Below are positions 19,004 through 30,100 of a stretch of 64,000 bases of DNA, one piece after another. The notes beneath the pieces are model-generated. The model was not told the origin of the DNA, did not search any database, and saw only the letters and a program-made list of their open reading frames with translations. The stretch comes from Sedimentisphaerales bacterium (lineage in GTDB: Bacteria; Planctomycetota; Phycisphaerae; Sedimentisphaerales; Anaerobacaceae), in the NCBI GenBank assembly GCA_016930645.1, contig JAFGGH010000098.1, positions 1 to 64,000 of the forward strand, given 5' to 3'. The position numbers and the translations under genes were made by a program. Each line of letters begins with the position of its first letter. Position 1 is the stretch's first letter.

Positions 19004-21061
19004 ATGACTAAAGATACAACTCAAAAGGACATAAATCCCGGAACCAGGGCGTTTATGCAGTTGATTGTCGCGCTTATCGTATCGGCTGTGTTTCCCGCTA
19101 ATCACTTTGCCGCAGATGGTAAAAGTGGCGCTGTACACAACTACGGCAAATCGGGTGATGACCCTGCCACAAAAGAGGAAGATGAATCTGCCATTCTGGC
19201 GAACGATGACATCGCAAAGAACATACAGTACAGGGAATCCACCAGGTATGGAATGACTGCAAATAAAACACCTGTTTCTATTTACAAATATAAGAAAGAT
19301 CAGGACGGCAGCAAGTCCTACAATTTTGATATTGCGAGGCTTTCTTCGCAAGACAGGACTCCTAAGTTCGAGATAAAGTTAAAGGACGATACTATAATCA
19401 ACAGTATTGAAATATACCCGGAACGTTACTATCCGCAGGAAGCACTGAGTGTTAGCAGAGACAAAAAGACATTGACCTTTACTATGTCAGAACATCTGCC
19501 GTATTGCATCATCAATATCAACGGAACTTTGACGGATAAGAATATGGCAGGGGTCCCAATGCTGGCTATCATCAACGATCCGCCTGAAACAGGCAAACCT
19601 GATTTGAATGCCGGCAATGTTCTTAACTTCAAAAAGTTTGCCGCGAACTATCTGAAAGATCACCCTATCACCGATCAGGTGGGCAAAGAGTGTCGCCCCC
19701 CTGGAACAGTTACCGATACAAGCAGAAACACCAATGAGCAATTCACATGGCATTCTGAAGCGGGCAAATATGTGAGCCAAAATGATAGAAACGTTCAGTT
19801 CCCAAATAAGCGTGTGAGGATTAAGAACGACCTATCCGAGGCATTCCAGGCAGCTCTGGAAAAAGTTAGAAAGAGTTCTGAATTAGACACAATTTACTTT
19901 CCCGCAGGCACATACATCTGGTCCGGTCTATGTATCAAAGACTGGGATGGCAGCGGTGCAGACGGCAAACTGAACATCTATCTGGATGAAGATGCGCTGT
20001 TGGTAAATCGGCTCCAGGAATGCAGGGAAGCCATGGAACCGGCTATCGGCATCTGGAATTCATCGAATATAAGTATTTCCGGCCGAGGCATGATCGATGG
20101 AAATGGCAGTTATACCGGCAAAATGGATAGCGGGGATGCACGGGATACGCCTCATCAGGGAGGCGCTATGGTGGTACAATCCACAGACATCACCTTTAAC
20201 GATACGTATGTTCGTGATGTGAAACAGTGGAACTGGGAGTGTCATACGGTTAAGAATGTGACATACAACAACATTAAGGGGCTTTCTCCTTACGACCGAG
20301 CATGGATAGACGGGCTGAATTTAACCAGTGGCCGGAATGTTACCGTCAACGGAGCTTTTACCCTGGGCAATGATGATACCTTTGCCTCCGGCCATTACAA
20401 TCCCAGTGACGAATTTCCTCGTCGCTTTCTCGATGAATTAGACAGAGCGACAGGCGAAAGCAAGACACAAATGGAAGCGATGAAAAACAACATTTGTGCA
20501 GCCGCCGCAATCTACAACAAAGAAAGGTTGAGATGGGATACGGATGACTCTGAAAATATCTCGGTCAATAATACACTTGGCTGGAGCGCAAAAGCGAATA
20601 ATGTCCGCCTTGGACACAACACCCTCTGGAAAGGAGAACCCGGAAAGTATTCGAGCTATAAGCTCAAGAGTTATACCTTAAACAATTTCAACTCTGTAAT
20701 GCGCACTTCCGGTATTGCCATTAGAGCCCAGAATGGCGTCAATAGATGCTATCCTGAGTATGAAAGCCTGATTTTCAGAAACTGTTCCTTTGCAGGCAAC
20801 AGCGCTGAAAATGCAGGGATTCCGGCAGGCTTAGATCTGTACAGCTTTAACCCGGATACAGTTATCATTGAGAACTGCTGGTTTAAGGATCCCACAAGGC
20901 CATTTGTTTTCAGAAATATCAGGAATCTGACTCTTAAAGATGTCTATGTAGGCGGCAAATTGCTGACCGATGTCAAACAGTCACCGATAACTATCGAAGG
21001 AATCGGCAATCTGACCTTTACAGCTAACGGCAAAGAGGTTATCCAAAAGACTTTGCCATAG
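19004..21061 (+). CDS. Secreted right-handed beta-helix glycosidase-like protein (GH28/GH49-like)
   Basis: SISGRGMIDGNG, DDTFASGHYNP, AFQAALEKVRKSSELDTIYFPAGTYIWSG. Confidence 0.7.
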   Translation: MTKDTTQKDINPGTRAFMQLIVALIVSAVFPANHFAADGKSGAVHNYGKSGDDPATKEEDESAILANDDIAKNIQYRESTRYGMTANKTPVSIYKYKKDQDGSKSYNFDIARLSSQDRTPKFEIKLKDDTIINSIEIYPERYYPQEALSVSRDKKTLTFTMSEHLPYCIININGTLTDKNMAGVPMLAIINDPPETGKPDLNAGNVLNFKKFAANYLKDHPITDQVGKECRPPGTVTDTSRNTNEQFTWHSEAGKYVSQNDRNVQFPNKRVRIKNDLSEAFQAALEKVRKSSELDTIYFPAGTYIWSGLCIKDWDGSGADGKLNIYLDEDALLVNRLQECREAMEPAIGIWNSSNISISGRGMIDGNGSYTGKMDSGDARDTPHQGGAMVVQSTDITFNDTYVRDVKQWNWECHTVKNVTYNNIKGLSPYDRAWIDGLNLTSGRNVTVNGAFTLGNDDTFASGHYNPSDEFPRRFLDELDRATGESKTQMEAMKNNICAAAAIYNKERLRWDTDDSENISVNNTLGWSAKANNVRLGHNTLWKGEPGKYSSYKLKSYTLNNFNSVMRTSGIAIRAQNGVNRCYPEYESLIFRNCSFAGNSAENAGIPAGLDLYSFNPDTVIIENCWFKDPTRPFVFRNIRNLTLKDVYVGGKLLTDVKQSPITIEGIGNLTFTANGKEVIQKTLP

Positions 21062-21200
21062 CGGGAAAATTCTACTGATATCAACCACCGTCCCCACAGC
21101 CGCTATTTCTCCCTTTTCATCTGACGCGTTATTTGGTATATTTTTCGATTATCCGGTAAAAGGTGACTATTATGTAAATCTGGTTTTAAAGGAAAGATAA

Positions 21201-21929
21201 ATGAAAAAAAATTCACGGCTAAAAACATTTAACAGTATTCTTGCAGTATCTTTGATGCTGTTTTTGGCATTCTCATCGATATCCTGTGATGAAAACGAAG
21301 GAAATGCAGGCAAAGATAACGACGTAAAAGAAACTAAAAACGAAATAAAGAAAGAAGTTGAAAAGCAGCAGAACGATGATAAAACACAACAGAAAGAAAC
21401 AGAAAAACAAGCAAAGGAGAAAACAGTGCGGGCTACTCAGGTTGAATTAAAAACGAGTTCGGGCGATATTGTAATCGAGCTTGACACGGAAAAGGCGCCG
21501 ATTACGGTCGCTAATTTTCTCAATTATGCCAAAGAGGGCCATTATAACAGCACTATATTTCATCGTGTGATTAAGGATTTTATGATTCAGGGCGGCGGAT
21601 TTACCGCAGATATGGATAAGAAGGTTACAAAACCTCCGATTAAAAACGAAGCGAGCAACGGCTTGGTGAACCTCCGTGGGACAATCGCAATGGCGAGAAC
21701 TCCTCATCCCGACAGCGCGACCTGCCAGTTCTTTATAAACCATAAAGACAACCCTAACCTTAACTATATTGCTGGAAAAAGTGCCGGCTACGCGGTATTT
21801 GGTAAAGTCGTTAAGGGGATGGAGACGGTTGACAAAATCGCGGTGGTTAAGACCACAACCAAAGCGGGAATGAGAGACGTACCGGTAGAACCTGTGCTTA
21901 TCGAGTCGGCGAAGATAATAAGTGATTAA
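21201..21929 (+). CDS. Cyclophilin-type peptidyl-prolyl cis-trans isomerase lipoprotein
   Basis: Lipobox [39 protein letters not shown]. Confidence 0.95.
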   Translation: MKKNSRLKTFNSILAVSLMLFLAFSSISCDENEGNAGKDNDVKETKNEIKKEVEKQQNDDKTQQKETEKQAKEKTVRATQVELKTSSGDIVIELDTEKAPITVANFLNYAKEGHYNSTIFHRVIKDFMIQGGGFTADMDKKVTKPPIKNEASNGLVNLRGTIAMARTPHPDSATCQFFINHKDNPNLNYIAGKSAGYAVFGKVVKGMETVDKIAVVKTTTKAGMRDVPVEPVLIESAKIISD

Positions 21930-21936
21930 ACTACGT

Positions 21937-23340
21937 TTATGAGTTGTCGATTATAGCCTGTGCGATGTCGTTTATGGCTTGTCGTGTTTGGCCGTTGGCG
22001 CCGTGCGTGATTATACTGAAGATATAGTATTTCCCATCCGCAAAGCAATAGCCTGAGAAGGATTTAACACTGTTGATATAGCCTGTCTTGCCGAAGATTT
22101 TGCCTTTATATTCTGGTTCGCTAAAATATTTACCGATTGTGCCATCTATCCCACCTACCGCAAGAGAGTCTTTATATATATTCCAGTTGCTGCTTTTATA
22201 CATAGCGGAAAGAACAGAGGCAAGGGCATCGGGACTGATAAGATTATTTTTACTAAGGCCGCTGCCGTCATCGATTTTGAACTGACCCGGCCTGATTCCA
22301 ATTTCAACCAGATAATTCGAGATAAGCTGTTGAGCGGCAGGCCAGCTTCCGTTTACACCACCCTGGCTGTGCGCGGCAATGGTTTTGAACATCGCTTCGG
22401 CGGCGAGGCCGAAACTGTCTTTATTTGACCTTGCCAGGCAGTCTTTCAGCGGTGTCTGGTATGTCTTCAGGACATTTAGGCCGTCTTTATCAATGACGTT
22501 TTTTTCGATTAGTTTTCCGGTAACATTAATGTCGTATTGGTATAGTTTCTCGGCGAGTAAAAAGGCGAAAAAAGCGGCAGGCCGTTCGATAGCTACTTTG
22601 AAAGGTCCCTGCTGTTTTCTGCATCTTCCTTTGACGATTAGAGTGTTAATGTTCTCGGTTCTGTAAGCCCCTACCGCCCCGCTGCCTGAATTTGTCGGTC
22701 TGACCTGATTGATGATTTTAATAAAACTGGTTTGCGGCTGGACATTTATATCTATCGTGCCGGAATTATTTGTGCAGGTAATATCAACACAGTTGGCGTT
22801 ATAGTTGAGGCCGGCAACTTCGCAGGCGTACCACCTGTTAAGCTCGGCGACAGGCCAGGATGGGTGGACAAGCTGGTCGTCAAAGACGCCTGTATCTATT
22901 ATTATATCTTCTATCGAGTTTACGCCTCTGCTTTTGACTATCTGGGCGATATCATCGAGCAGCCAATCTTTTTGCCTGCCGTATCTGGCATCGGTAACAT
23001 CGTCACCAAGCAGAGGGTCTCCACTGCCGATTATAACAAGCGTACTGCCTTTCAGGGCGACGGTTGTTTGATATGCGAAATCGGGGCCAAGATAGTGCAA
23101 TGCGGCGGCGGTCGTAATCAGCTTCATATTCGATGCGGGTATCATAGGTTGGGCAGCATTTTTTGAATACAAAGTTTTACCATTATCGGCCTGGATAATT
23201 TTTATACCCCACTGGACATTTCTTTGTGAGGGATCATTGATGATTGCGTTGATGGATTTTTTGAGGCTGGCATCTGCTGTGTTCAGCAGTGCCGATGCGA
23301 AAATAGTAGTATATATAAATAAGATGGCTTTGGTTTTCAT
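21937..23340 (-). CDS. dacB: D-alanyl-D-alanine carboxypeptidase/endopeptidase (PBP4/DacB family)
   Basis: PASNMKLITTAAALHYLGPDF (SxxK), DGSGLSKNNLISP, GKTGYINSVKSFSGYC. Confidence 0.92.
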   Translation of the reverse strand: MKTKAILFIYTTIFASALLNTADASLKKSINAIINDPSQRNVQWGIKIIQADNGKTLYSKNAAQPMIPASNMKLITTAAALHYLGPDFAYQTTVALKGSTLVIIGSGDPLLGDDVTDARYGRQKDWLLDDIAQIVKSRGVNSIEDIIIDTGVFDDQLVHPSWPVAELNRWYACEVAGLNYNANCVDITCTNNSGTIDINVQPQTSFIKIINQVRPTNSGSGAVGAYRTENINTLIVKGRCRKQQGPFKVAIERPAAFFAFLLAEKLYQYDINVTGKLIEKNVIDKDGLNVLKTYQTPLKDCLARSNKDSFGLAAEAMFKTIAAHSQGGVNGSWPAAQQLISNYLVEIGIRPGQFKIDDGSGLSKNNLISPDALASVLSAMYKSSNWNIYKDSLAVGGIDGTIGKYFSEPEYKGKIFGKTGYINSVKSFSGYCFADGKYYIFSIITHGANGQTRQAINDIAQAIIDNS

Positions 23341-23395
23341 ACCAAGGCCATTTTATGGAAATCAAGGCCATTATCAAGGCCTTGTTGAGTTTTTT

Positions 23396-23971
23396 TTAAA
23401 AGTAGTCGGGTTCATTGCCTTTTTTCCATTTTATATTGCATCCCATCGAGGGTTTTTGCAGCTGAGGCGGTTTTTTACCGGCCAATAGCACTTCCAAAGC
23501 ATCTGTTAAATCTTCACCCGTGATGGGGATATCGTTGCCGGGCCTGCTGTCGTCCATCTGCCCGCGATAGAACAGCTTGCGGTCGGCATCGAACAGGAAA
23601 AAGTCCGGTGTACAGGCTGCTTTGTAAGTCTTGGCGACCTGCTGAGTTTGGTCGTAAAGATAAGGAAATGTAAATCTCTTCTCTTTAGCGAGAGCTGCCA
23701 TCAGTTCCGGGCTGTCATCGGGGTAATTCTTGATATCGTTCGAGTTAATGCCAACAACAGCAACGCCCTTTTTCTGGTATTGCCTGACCAATTCCACCAG
23801 CGGGTCAATGATGTGTTTTACAAACGGGCAATGGTTGCACATAAAGATAACCAGCAAAGTAAGTGAATCGTCGAAATCCGAAAGTTTCACCATTTTGCCC
23901 TCGGTGTCCGGCAACTGGAAATCAGGCGCTTTTGTCCCTAAAGCCGGCATTGTAGATGCGGTCGCTGTCAT
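23396..23971 (-). CDS. Thioredoxin-fold (AhpC/TSA-like) protein
   Basis: GTKAPDFQLPDTEGKMVKLSDF, MCNHCPFVKHI. Confidence 0.9.
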   Translation of the reverse strand: MTATASTMPALGTKAPDFQLPDTEGKMVKLSDFDDSLTLLVIFMCNHCPFVKHIIDPLVELVRQYQKKGVAVVGINSNDIKNYPDDSPELMAALAKEKRFTFPYLYDQTQQVAKTYKAACTPDFFLFDADRKLFYRGQMDDSRPGNDIPITGEDLTDALEVLLAGKKPPQLQKPSMGCNIKWKKGNEPDYF

Positions 23972-24008
23972 CGCAATCTCCTGTTACATATTCAAAAGTT
24001 AAAAAAAC

Positions 24009-24069
24009 GGCTCCGCAGCATTTTCACATTTTTCTCATTTTCCTTTCAAATTTTTTGGGCTGCGGAGCC
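24009..24069. terminator. Inverted repeat GGCTCCGCAGC...GCTGCGGAGCC, possible terminator
   Basis: 11-bp perfect arms in the intergenic gap, long AT-rich loop. Confidence 0.45.
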
Positions 24070-24106
24070 TTATTCGGTTATGAATTTTTTACAGGAAAAC
24101 TATTTC

Positions 24107-24511
24107 TTATATATTTACTGCTACAGTAAAACCCGACAATCCTGAATTTGTCAAAGATTCCATATATTGGATACCTGCCATAATTCTGTTTATTTTATCC
24201 AGTCCGATATCATTGTTACTGTTATCTACGTCTCTGTCGGTTATGCGTTCGGGAGAAACCGCTAAAATTGGTATCTTTGGACAATGAAGCTTTATACTTT
24301 CCGCTAATCTTACACTGTTTTTAGAGTGTGGAGCGATTTCCACAATAACGAATGAAACCGGCTGTTTATCAATAGCTTGGGACGCCGAATGAACGCTGTC
24401 GGCTTCGAGACAGGTCTTCGGACCGACTTGTTGTTGGATCAAATTTACCAGCATCTGCCTTCGATCTTTGTGGTCATTAACAACCAGAATTTTGCACCTG
24501 TGCTCCTTCAA
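24107..24511 (-). CDS. Receiver-like protein, degenerate
   Basis: CKILVVNDHKDRRQML...VSFVIVEIAPHSKN; Glu at the usual phospho-Asp position. Confidence 0.7.
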   Translation of the reverse strand: MKEHRCKILVVNDHKDRRQMLVNLIQQQVGPKTCLEADSVHSASQAIDKQPVSFVIVEIAPHSKNSVRLAESIKLHCPKIPILAVSPERITDRDVDNSNNDIGLDKINRIMAGIQYMESLTNSGLSGFTVAVNI

Positions 24512-24569
24512 AATATCATCCTTGATTAGAGGTCTTGAAGTAAATATTTACACAGCCTAACCATATATA

Positions 24570-25043
24570 TTAATTGTCGATATCGTTTCCGTGTATTTTC
24601 CTTAAATATTTCTGTGCCATCGAATCACTTATATAATCGTGACCATGAAGCATCATTCGAATAGCCGAAATTACAGTAGCGGCTGCCTCGTTTTTTGTTA
24701 CATACCCTTTTGCGCCGGCCCTGAACGCCCTTTTGACGTAAAACTCTTCGTCGTGCATAGTCAGGACAAGGATGGGCAAATATGGTTTGCGGGATTTGAT
24801 TTCTTCCGTGAGTTTTAAGCCGCTCTGGCCGTTAAGAGAAATATCGACAATTACTAAATCATAATCTCCCTGATTCAGATACTCCATTGCCTGCTCAGAG
24901 TCTTCAGCCAAAGCGCATACTTCCAGGTCGTTCTGTTGTTCGATTAACAGCTTCAGGCCTTCTCTGACAACGGCGTGGTCATCGACGATGAGGATACGTT
25001 TTTTGTTTTTGGTTTTTTCGTTCTGTTTGACAACGCTGCCCAT
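24570..25043 (-). CDS. NarL-type response regulator receiver without C-terminal HTH
   Basis: RILIVDDHAVVREGLKLLIEQQ, DLVIVDISLNGQSGLKL, GAKGYVTKNEAA; ends at the usual linker. Confidence 0.88.
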   Translation of the reverse strand: MGSVVKQNEKTKNKKRILIVDDHAVVREGLKLLIEQQNDLEVCALAEDSEQAMEYLNQGDYDLVIVDISLNGQSGLKLTEEIKSRKPYLPILVLTMHDEEFYVKRAFRAGAKGYVTKNEAAATVISAIRMMLHGHDYISDSMAQKYLRKIHGNDIDN

Positions 25044-25100
25044 AGCCGCCTTTATATTATAAAAAAATCTCTCAATATAAAGCCATCCTCTTGTAATACC

Positions 25101-25138
25101 AAGTTTACCGGCTGCGTTTGATTACAGCCGGTAAACTT
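25101..25138. repeat. Perfect 14-bp hairpin AAGTTTACCGGCTG-N10-CAGCCGGTAAACTT
   Basis: Inverted repeat upstream of the 24570..25043 gene. Confidence 0.8.
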
Positions 25139-25377
25139 AGCTTGGCGGAGGAGGGTGATGTGCAATTTCATTTTCGGCCTTAATTATTGTTAATCAATAA
25201 CAGGTTATATTTACATACTCCAAATAATAACATATTGTTCGTGATGTCAAATCGGGCTTTGAACCATTTTTGACATCAGGTATAGTCCGACAGGGAGCCT
25301 CAGGTAATCCCCTATCCTTTGCGGTCAGCTCTGATAGTTCCATTATATTTTTAAATGCATTTGCCCATTTCATAGTC

Positions 25378-25812
25378 TCAGCCTCGACGAGAATTTTCTG
25401 GAAATAACAGTTTACATAGTTTGCCTTTTTTCCTGAGCAGATATTTAGTCAATTTCTCTTCAGCCAAAAATCCGCAAATACCCAGCCCAATAATATCAAG
25501 GGCGCTTACTTGTACAAGTTCCGGCTCAGTCAATATAATTTCATAAGGAGCAATTAAAGTATATCGCTCCTGTTGAAAATTCTGATTTACAGATTCATCA
25601 GCCTGTACCAGAATTAATACCTCGTAGTCGGTATCATAAGACGAATGCTCCGTGCAGTACATATACGCCTGTTTTAGGTTCTGATTATTCGGGACGGGAA
25701 GACCTTTACTTTGGGCGGCGTTTGAGAAAGATGTCAAAGCCGCGATAACAATCAATATAATTGAGATTAAGAGAAACGCCGGCGGGTTGGATTTTAGTGT
25801 CGATTCCTTCAT
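25378..25812 (-). CDS. Hypothetical secreted/membrane protein
   Basis: Signal-like N-terminus; AAGGAAGGA ribosome-binding site before the internal ATG. Confidence 0.55.
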   Translation of the reverse strand: MKESTLKSNPPAFLLISIILIVIAALTSFSNAAQSKGLPVPNNQNLKQAYMYCTEHSSYDTDYEVLILVQADESVNQNFQQERYTLIAPYEIILTEPELVQVSALDIIGLGICGFLAEEKLTKYLLRKKGKLCKLLFPENSRRG

Positions 25813-26464
25813 ATTTGCTGTCCTTCCTTTCATTTTTTTGAGCCTCTCTACAGCGAAATCACGTCACTAATACTATTTAAAAGAACTGGAACTATTATCA
25901 TACAGCCGGAATTTTTGTAAATCGGTGCAGAGTCTGGTTTTACTATAGGCCTTGTGTACATAAATTTAATAGGTAATATTCCTATAGTGCTCAGGTAAAT
26001 GCTTATAACGATGATAAGTAAGGGGGTGACAGGTGAAAAATGGCGGGATTTGGTCGTATGTTTTGTCAACACAAGGGGAAAAACGACTCTATTGCTTTTT
26101 CCAGTTGTCACTCTTTAGTAAATATTTAGTAAACAGGAGCTTAAAAATATTTGGATTTTTTGCTTGCAATTGGGTATATGTGGATATAGAATAGTAGCTG
26201 AAAAATAAATTTTGATAGTTCACTGAGATTTCAGACGTTTCGGCTCAAAACGGATAGGTTGTAAAAGAAGAGACGTTTGGAAGATTCGGTGTCCTTTGTT
26301 TGTGTACAAAGAGCACCGTCTGCTTTCATGTTCCCAAGGGGTTCCAGCCCCTGAGTCGAGCGTGATTTAGTCAGGCGGTGTTCTTTTAATTTGCGCCCGC
26401 CTAACGAGGACTGTATGCCTATAGTTTAACGATAAAAATGGTTGAGAATTTTACGTTTATTTGC

Positions 26465-26493
26465 TTGACGGTAGGCGCTGATTGTGGTACAAT
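26465..26493 (+). promoter_or_regulatory. Sigma-70-type promoter TTGACG-N17-TACAAT
   Basis: Near-consensus -35/-10 with 17-bp spacing upstream of 26517. Confidence 0.7.
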
Positions 26494-26516
26494 ATGAGGG
26501 TTAAATTGAAAGGAGA

Positions 26517-27080
26517 TTGAAAATGGAGACGAAAAGAATGTGGGGGAAAGCGATATTAGCGGAACTAAGAACAATCTGGATTTGTGTATTTATCTTGTCC
26601 ATCGTTATTGTCAGCACGGCAAACGCTGATACTGAATGGTACAGCGGTCATCACGAAATTAATGACGGCGATGTATATGGCGAAATATGGATGTACAACG
26701 ATAGTACCGCAGATATGTGGGGTGGGGAGGTGTATCAGTTGACACTTTTTGATTCTTGTGAATTTACGATGTTCGATGGCACTATGACTTGGTTACGGTC
26801 TGGTGGTAGTAGTATTGCAAATCTTTGTGGCGGAGATTTAGATAAATTGGATATTGGAGAGAGTGCAATACTTTACTTATGCGCATACGATGTCCAATAT
26901 CATTCAGCAGGAGGATACTGGAACGGAGGTTGGGTAGATGGTTATTATTTTGAAACAGATAATTACTTTACTTTTGATGTGAGGAATGAAGATGTCTTTC
27001 TTTCTTATATTACAATTGTTCCTGAACCAACAACTTTAATATTATTGTGTTTAGGCGGAATTGTATTAAGGAAAAGATAA
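26517..27080 (+). CDS. PEP-CTERM sorting domain protein
   Basis: C-terminus VPEPTTLILLCLGGIVLRKR; N-terminal signal. Confidence 0.88.
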   Translation: MKMETKRMWGKAILAELRTIWICVFILSIVIVSTANADTEWYSGHHEINDGDVYGEIWMYNDSTADMWGGEVYQLTLFDSCEFTMFDGTMTWLRSGGSSIANLCGGDLDKLDIGESAILYLCAYDVQYHSAGGYWNGGWVDGYYFETDNYFTFDVRNEDVFLSYITIVPEPTTLILLCLGGIVLRKR

Positions 27081-27124
27081 CAAGATTAAAAATATAATCA
27101 TAACACCTTTTAAGGAGGAAACAA

Positions 27125-30100
27125 ATGCTACTCAGAAAGAAGACTATCACAATTCTCTTTGTAATCATTTTCGTAGTTATTATCGGTACAGTACAGGCAG
27201 GTAAGTCGATTTATGTAATCAGCAATACTTATATTTCTGAAGTTCAGGCGTATGATATTAACGATGCCAATCTTTCTTATAAACAGAACTATATATGTGA
27301 ATTAGACCCTCCGGGTATTATGGGGGCCGTTGGTATCGCGGTAGATGAATCACCATACGGTGCGTTTCTTTTTGTTACTTTTGAGGAATCGGATGATATT
27401 GAGCTTATAAATGCAAAGTCGATGCAGCAGGCAGGTACAGTAACGGCACCCGGTGCTCAAAATTTGGCAGGTGTCGCAGTTGATGCAAGCAAAAGCAAGC
27501 TGTACGCGGTAGATCGCTACACAAACCATCTATACTCATATTCCTGGAATCCATTAACCAAAATACTTACCCCGGATTTCAATAGTCCTTATTATGTAGA
27601 ATTAGAAGATATCTCAAACGAGTACGGTAAAGGTGCATTTGGTATTGCCCTGGATGAGGAGAATGGTCTTTTGTATGTAGCCGACAATACAAATGACATT
27701 AAATATTACAAAACCGTTGACTGGTCAAAGGCCGGGCAAATAGACGATGTCTCCTGCAATGTGATTAGTATCGCTATTGATGTTGAGAACCAACTACTTT
27801 ATTACGGCAGTATGGGCAGTTACGGCCAGGGCGATCTTAACTTATACCAATACGGCTTATCTTCTTATATTGAAGATAGTAATAATGTCGGCTGTTCTGT
27901 TGCAGGAATCGTGGTTGACCAGCAAAGTTCTCTTATTTATTTGACGACATACGGGGGCAGTGGTGATACATATTATCCCGACCCCCCTGAAGACCGGCTC
28001 ATGATATATAACTCCAGCTTGGTCAAGCAATCCTGGGAATCCGGTGATATCGGAAACCCGGCTGGAATAACGGTTGCCGGCGTCGGTTATAAGCCGCCCG
28101 GTTTTTCAATAACCAAAGATGACAATGATATTGATTGCGTATATCCTTATAAAGAATCTGACGAAAACTGGCTTTATTATAATATTCACTGGGATGCTGA
28201 CGGGTTCGCGGATACAAACGTCACTGTAACGGATTTTCTGCCTATTGCGGTGGATGAGCCAAACTGGATTTCTGATAACGGTGTTTATGACGGTAATTTT
28301 CACATAGTAAAATGGGGTCCAAATGACATTTCCGGCAACGATTCAGGAGTTCTTACAATTCGGTGTAAGGTGAATGGCTGGGCACAGCCTTGCGGTACTA
28401 TAACCGATATTGCGGAAATTGAAGGAGATAATTATTACGGCGGAATAACAACGATAGATACAAATGTCTGTCCCTGGGGAGGAGAGATTGTTTACGTTGA
28501 TAAGGATGCTACAGGCTTTAATAACGGAACAAGCTGGGATGATGCCTATCTTGATTTACAGGATGCCCTTGCCAACGCCTGTAACTGCGGTCCTGCGATT
28601 AAGTATATCTGGGTAGCTGAAGGTGTTTATAAGCCGGTCAGCTTGATAAGTGTCTCTGATTATCAGGATTACAGCTTTGAGCTTCTTGATGATGTTTATA
28701 TTGCAGGTCACTTTGGCGGCATAGGCACCTATGAGACAAACTCCAATCAACGTAACTTGGCGGATGCAAATAATACAACCATATTACAGGGCAGAATCGG
28801 AGATAAACCAACGGAGGCCGTACAATACATAGTCAAAGCCGAAAATATCGATGATGCAATTGTTGACGGCTTTACAATCCAGAACAGCCATAACGGCGCC
28901 GGGATATATCTTGATAACTCGGAAGTGGGAATTACAAACTGCATAATCCAGGACAATAACGAATATGGACTATATGCTGAGCATTATTCAAACCCTGATA
29001 TTCATAACTGTATTTTCTTTAATACCGGTATATGCCACATTCGGGGAAAAGACCATTCATATCCGGAAATTTCATACAGCATCATCGATGGTAACAGTTT
29101 TACCAGAAACGGTCTAATCGTTGATTCCTACAGCACAGCTGATATTGGTTACTGCATTTTTAAAAATAACATGGAGAAAAGCGTTAGTGCCAACGGTGCT
29201 ACAATGGCTATAGCCATTTCGACTTTTATTAATAACAGTATAGATGTCTGTGATTGCGATATCTACTTACATAACAACGCCGACCTGACGATTGACAAAT
29301 CTGTTATAGATGGTAGCGGAGATAGAGGCCTGCTTATGGCCTCCGGTTGTGACCTTGAAATGACTGACTGTATTATAAGAAATAATAAGACAGATGGCAT
29401 ACGTCTTCAGGATAATCAAACTACAGCAATCAAAAACTGCTGGATTTACAATAACGGCGGTACCGGCAGCGACCCTAATCTTGCAGGTATAGATCTATCC
29501 AATCATAGTGCTAATAAACCAACTATTTTTAATAACACAATCTATAACAACAATAAGTATGGAATATATGTCTCCGAATACGGCGGCGAGCCGAATATCT
29601 TAAACTGCATAATTTACGGCAATACTACAGACGACCTCTATCGAGATAACGAGGATTTTGAAAATGTCAACTTCTGCCTGTTGCAGAATCAGCATTTCGG
29701 AACAGGTAATAAGGTCGGTGACCCCTGCTTCTTTGACTCAGAAAATAACAACCTGCACATCAAATATGAATCTATATGCAGAAACGCAGGTTCGCCTGGC
29801 AATTACGCTGGCCAGACTGATATAGATGGCGAACCTCGTTTAGCTTATGGTACGATAGACATCGGCGCTGATGAGTATTACTGGTCAAAGGCAGATTACG
29901 ATATCGACGAAATTGTAGATTTTATCGATTATTCACGACTTGCCGGTGACTGGAAGACCGTCCCAAGCTCATATAGTCTCGACACCGACAACGATATTGA
30001 TATTTACGACCTTGACTTGTTCAGCTGCGACTGGTTGTGGACACCCGCTTGGGGAAGCGAACCTTTTGTGTTTATGATGGGCGCAGGCAGTGATTCGAGC

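Noticed and set aside
25848-26111. 87-aa - strand ORF
   Set aside because: No convincing ribosome-binding site, no family resemblance, in an AT-rich intergenic region.
26320-26375. 6S RNA (SsrS)
   Set aside because: Only a short resemblance to the central motif; the long paired terminal stem typical of 6S RNA was not evident, so it is not called as a feature.
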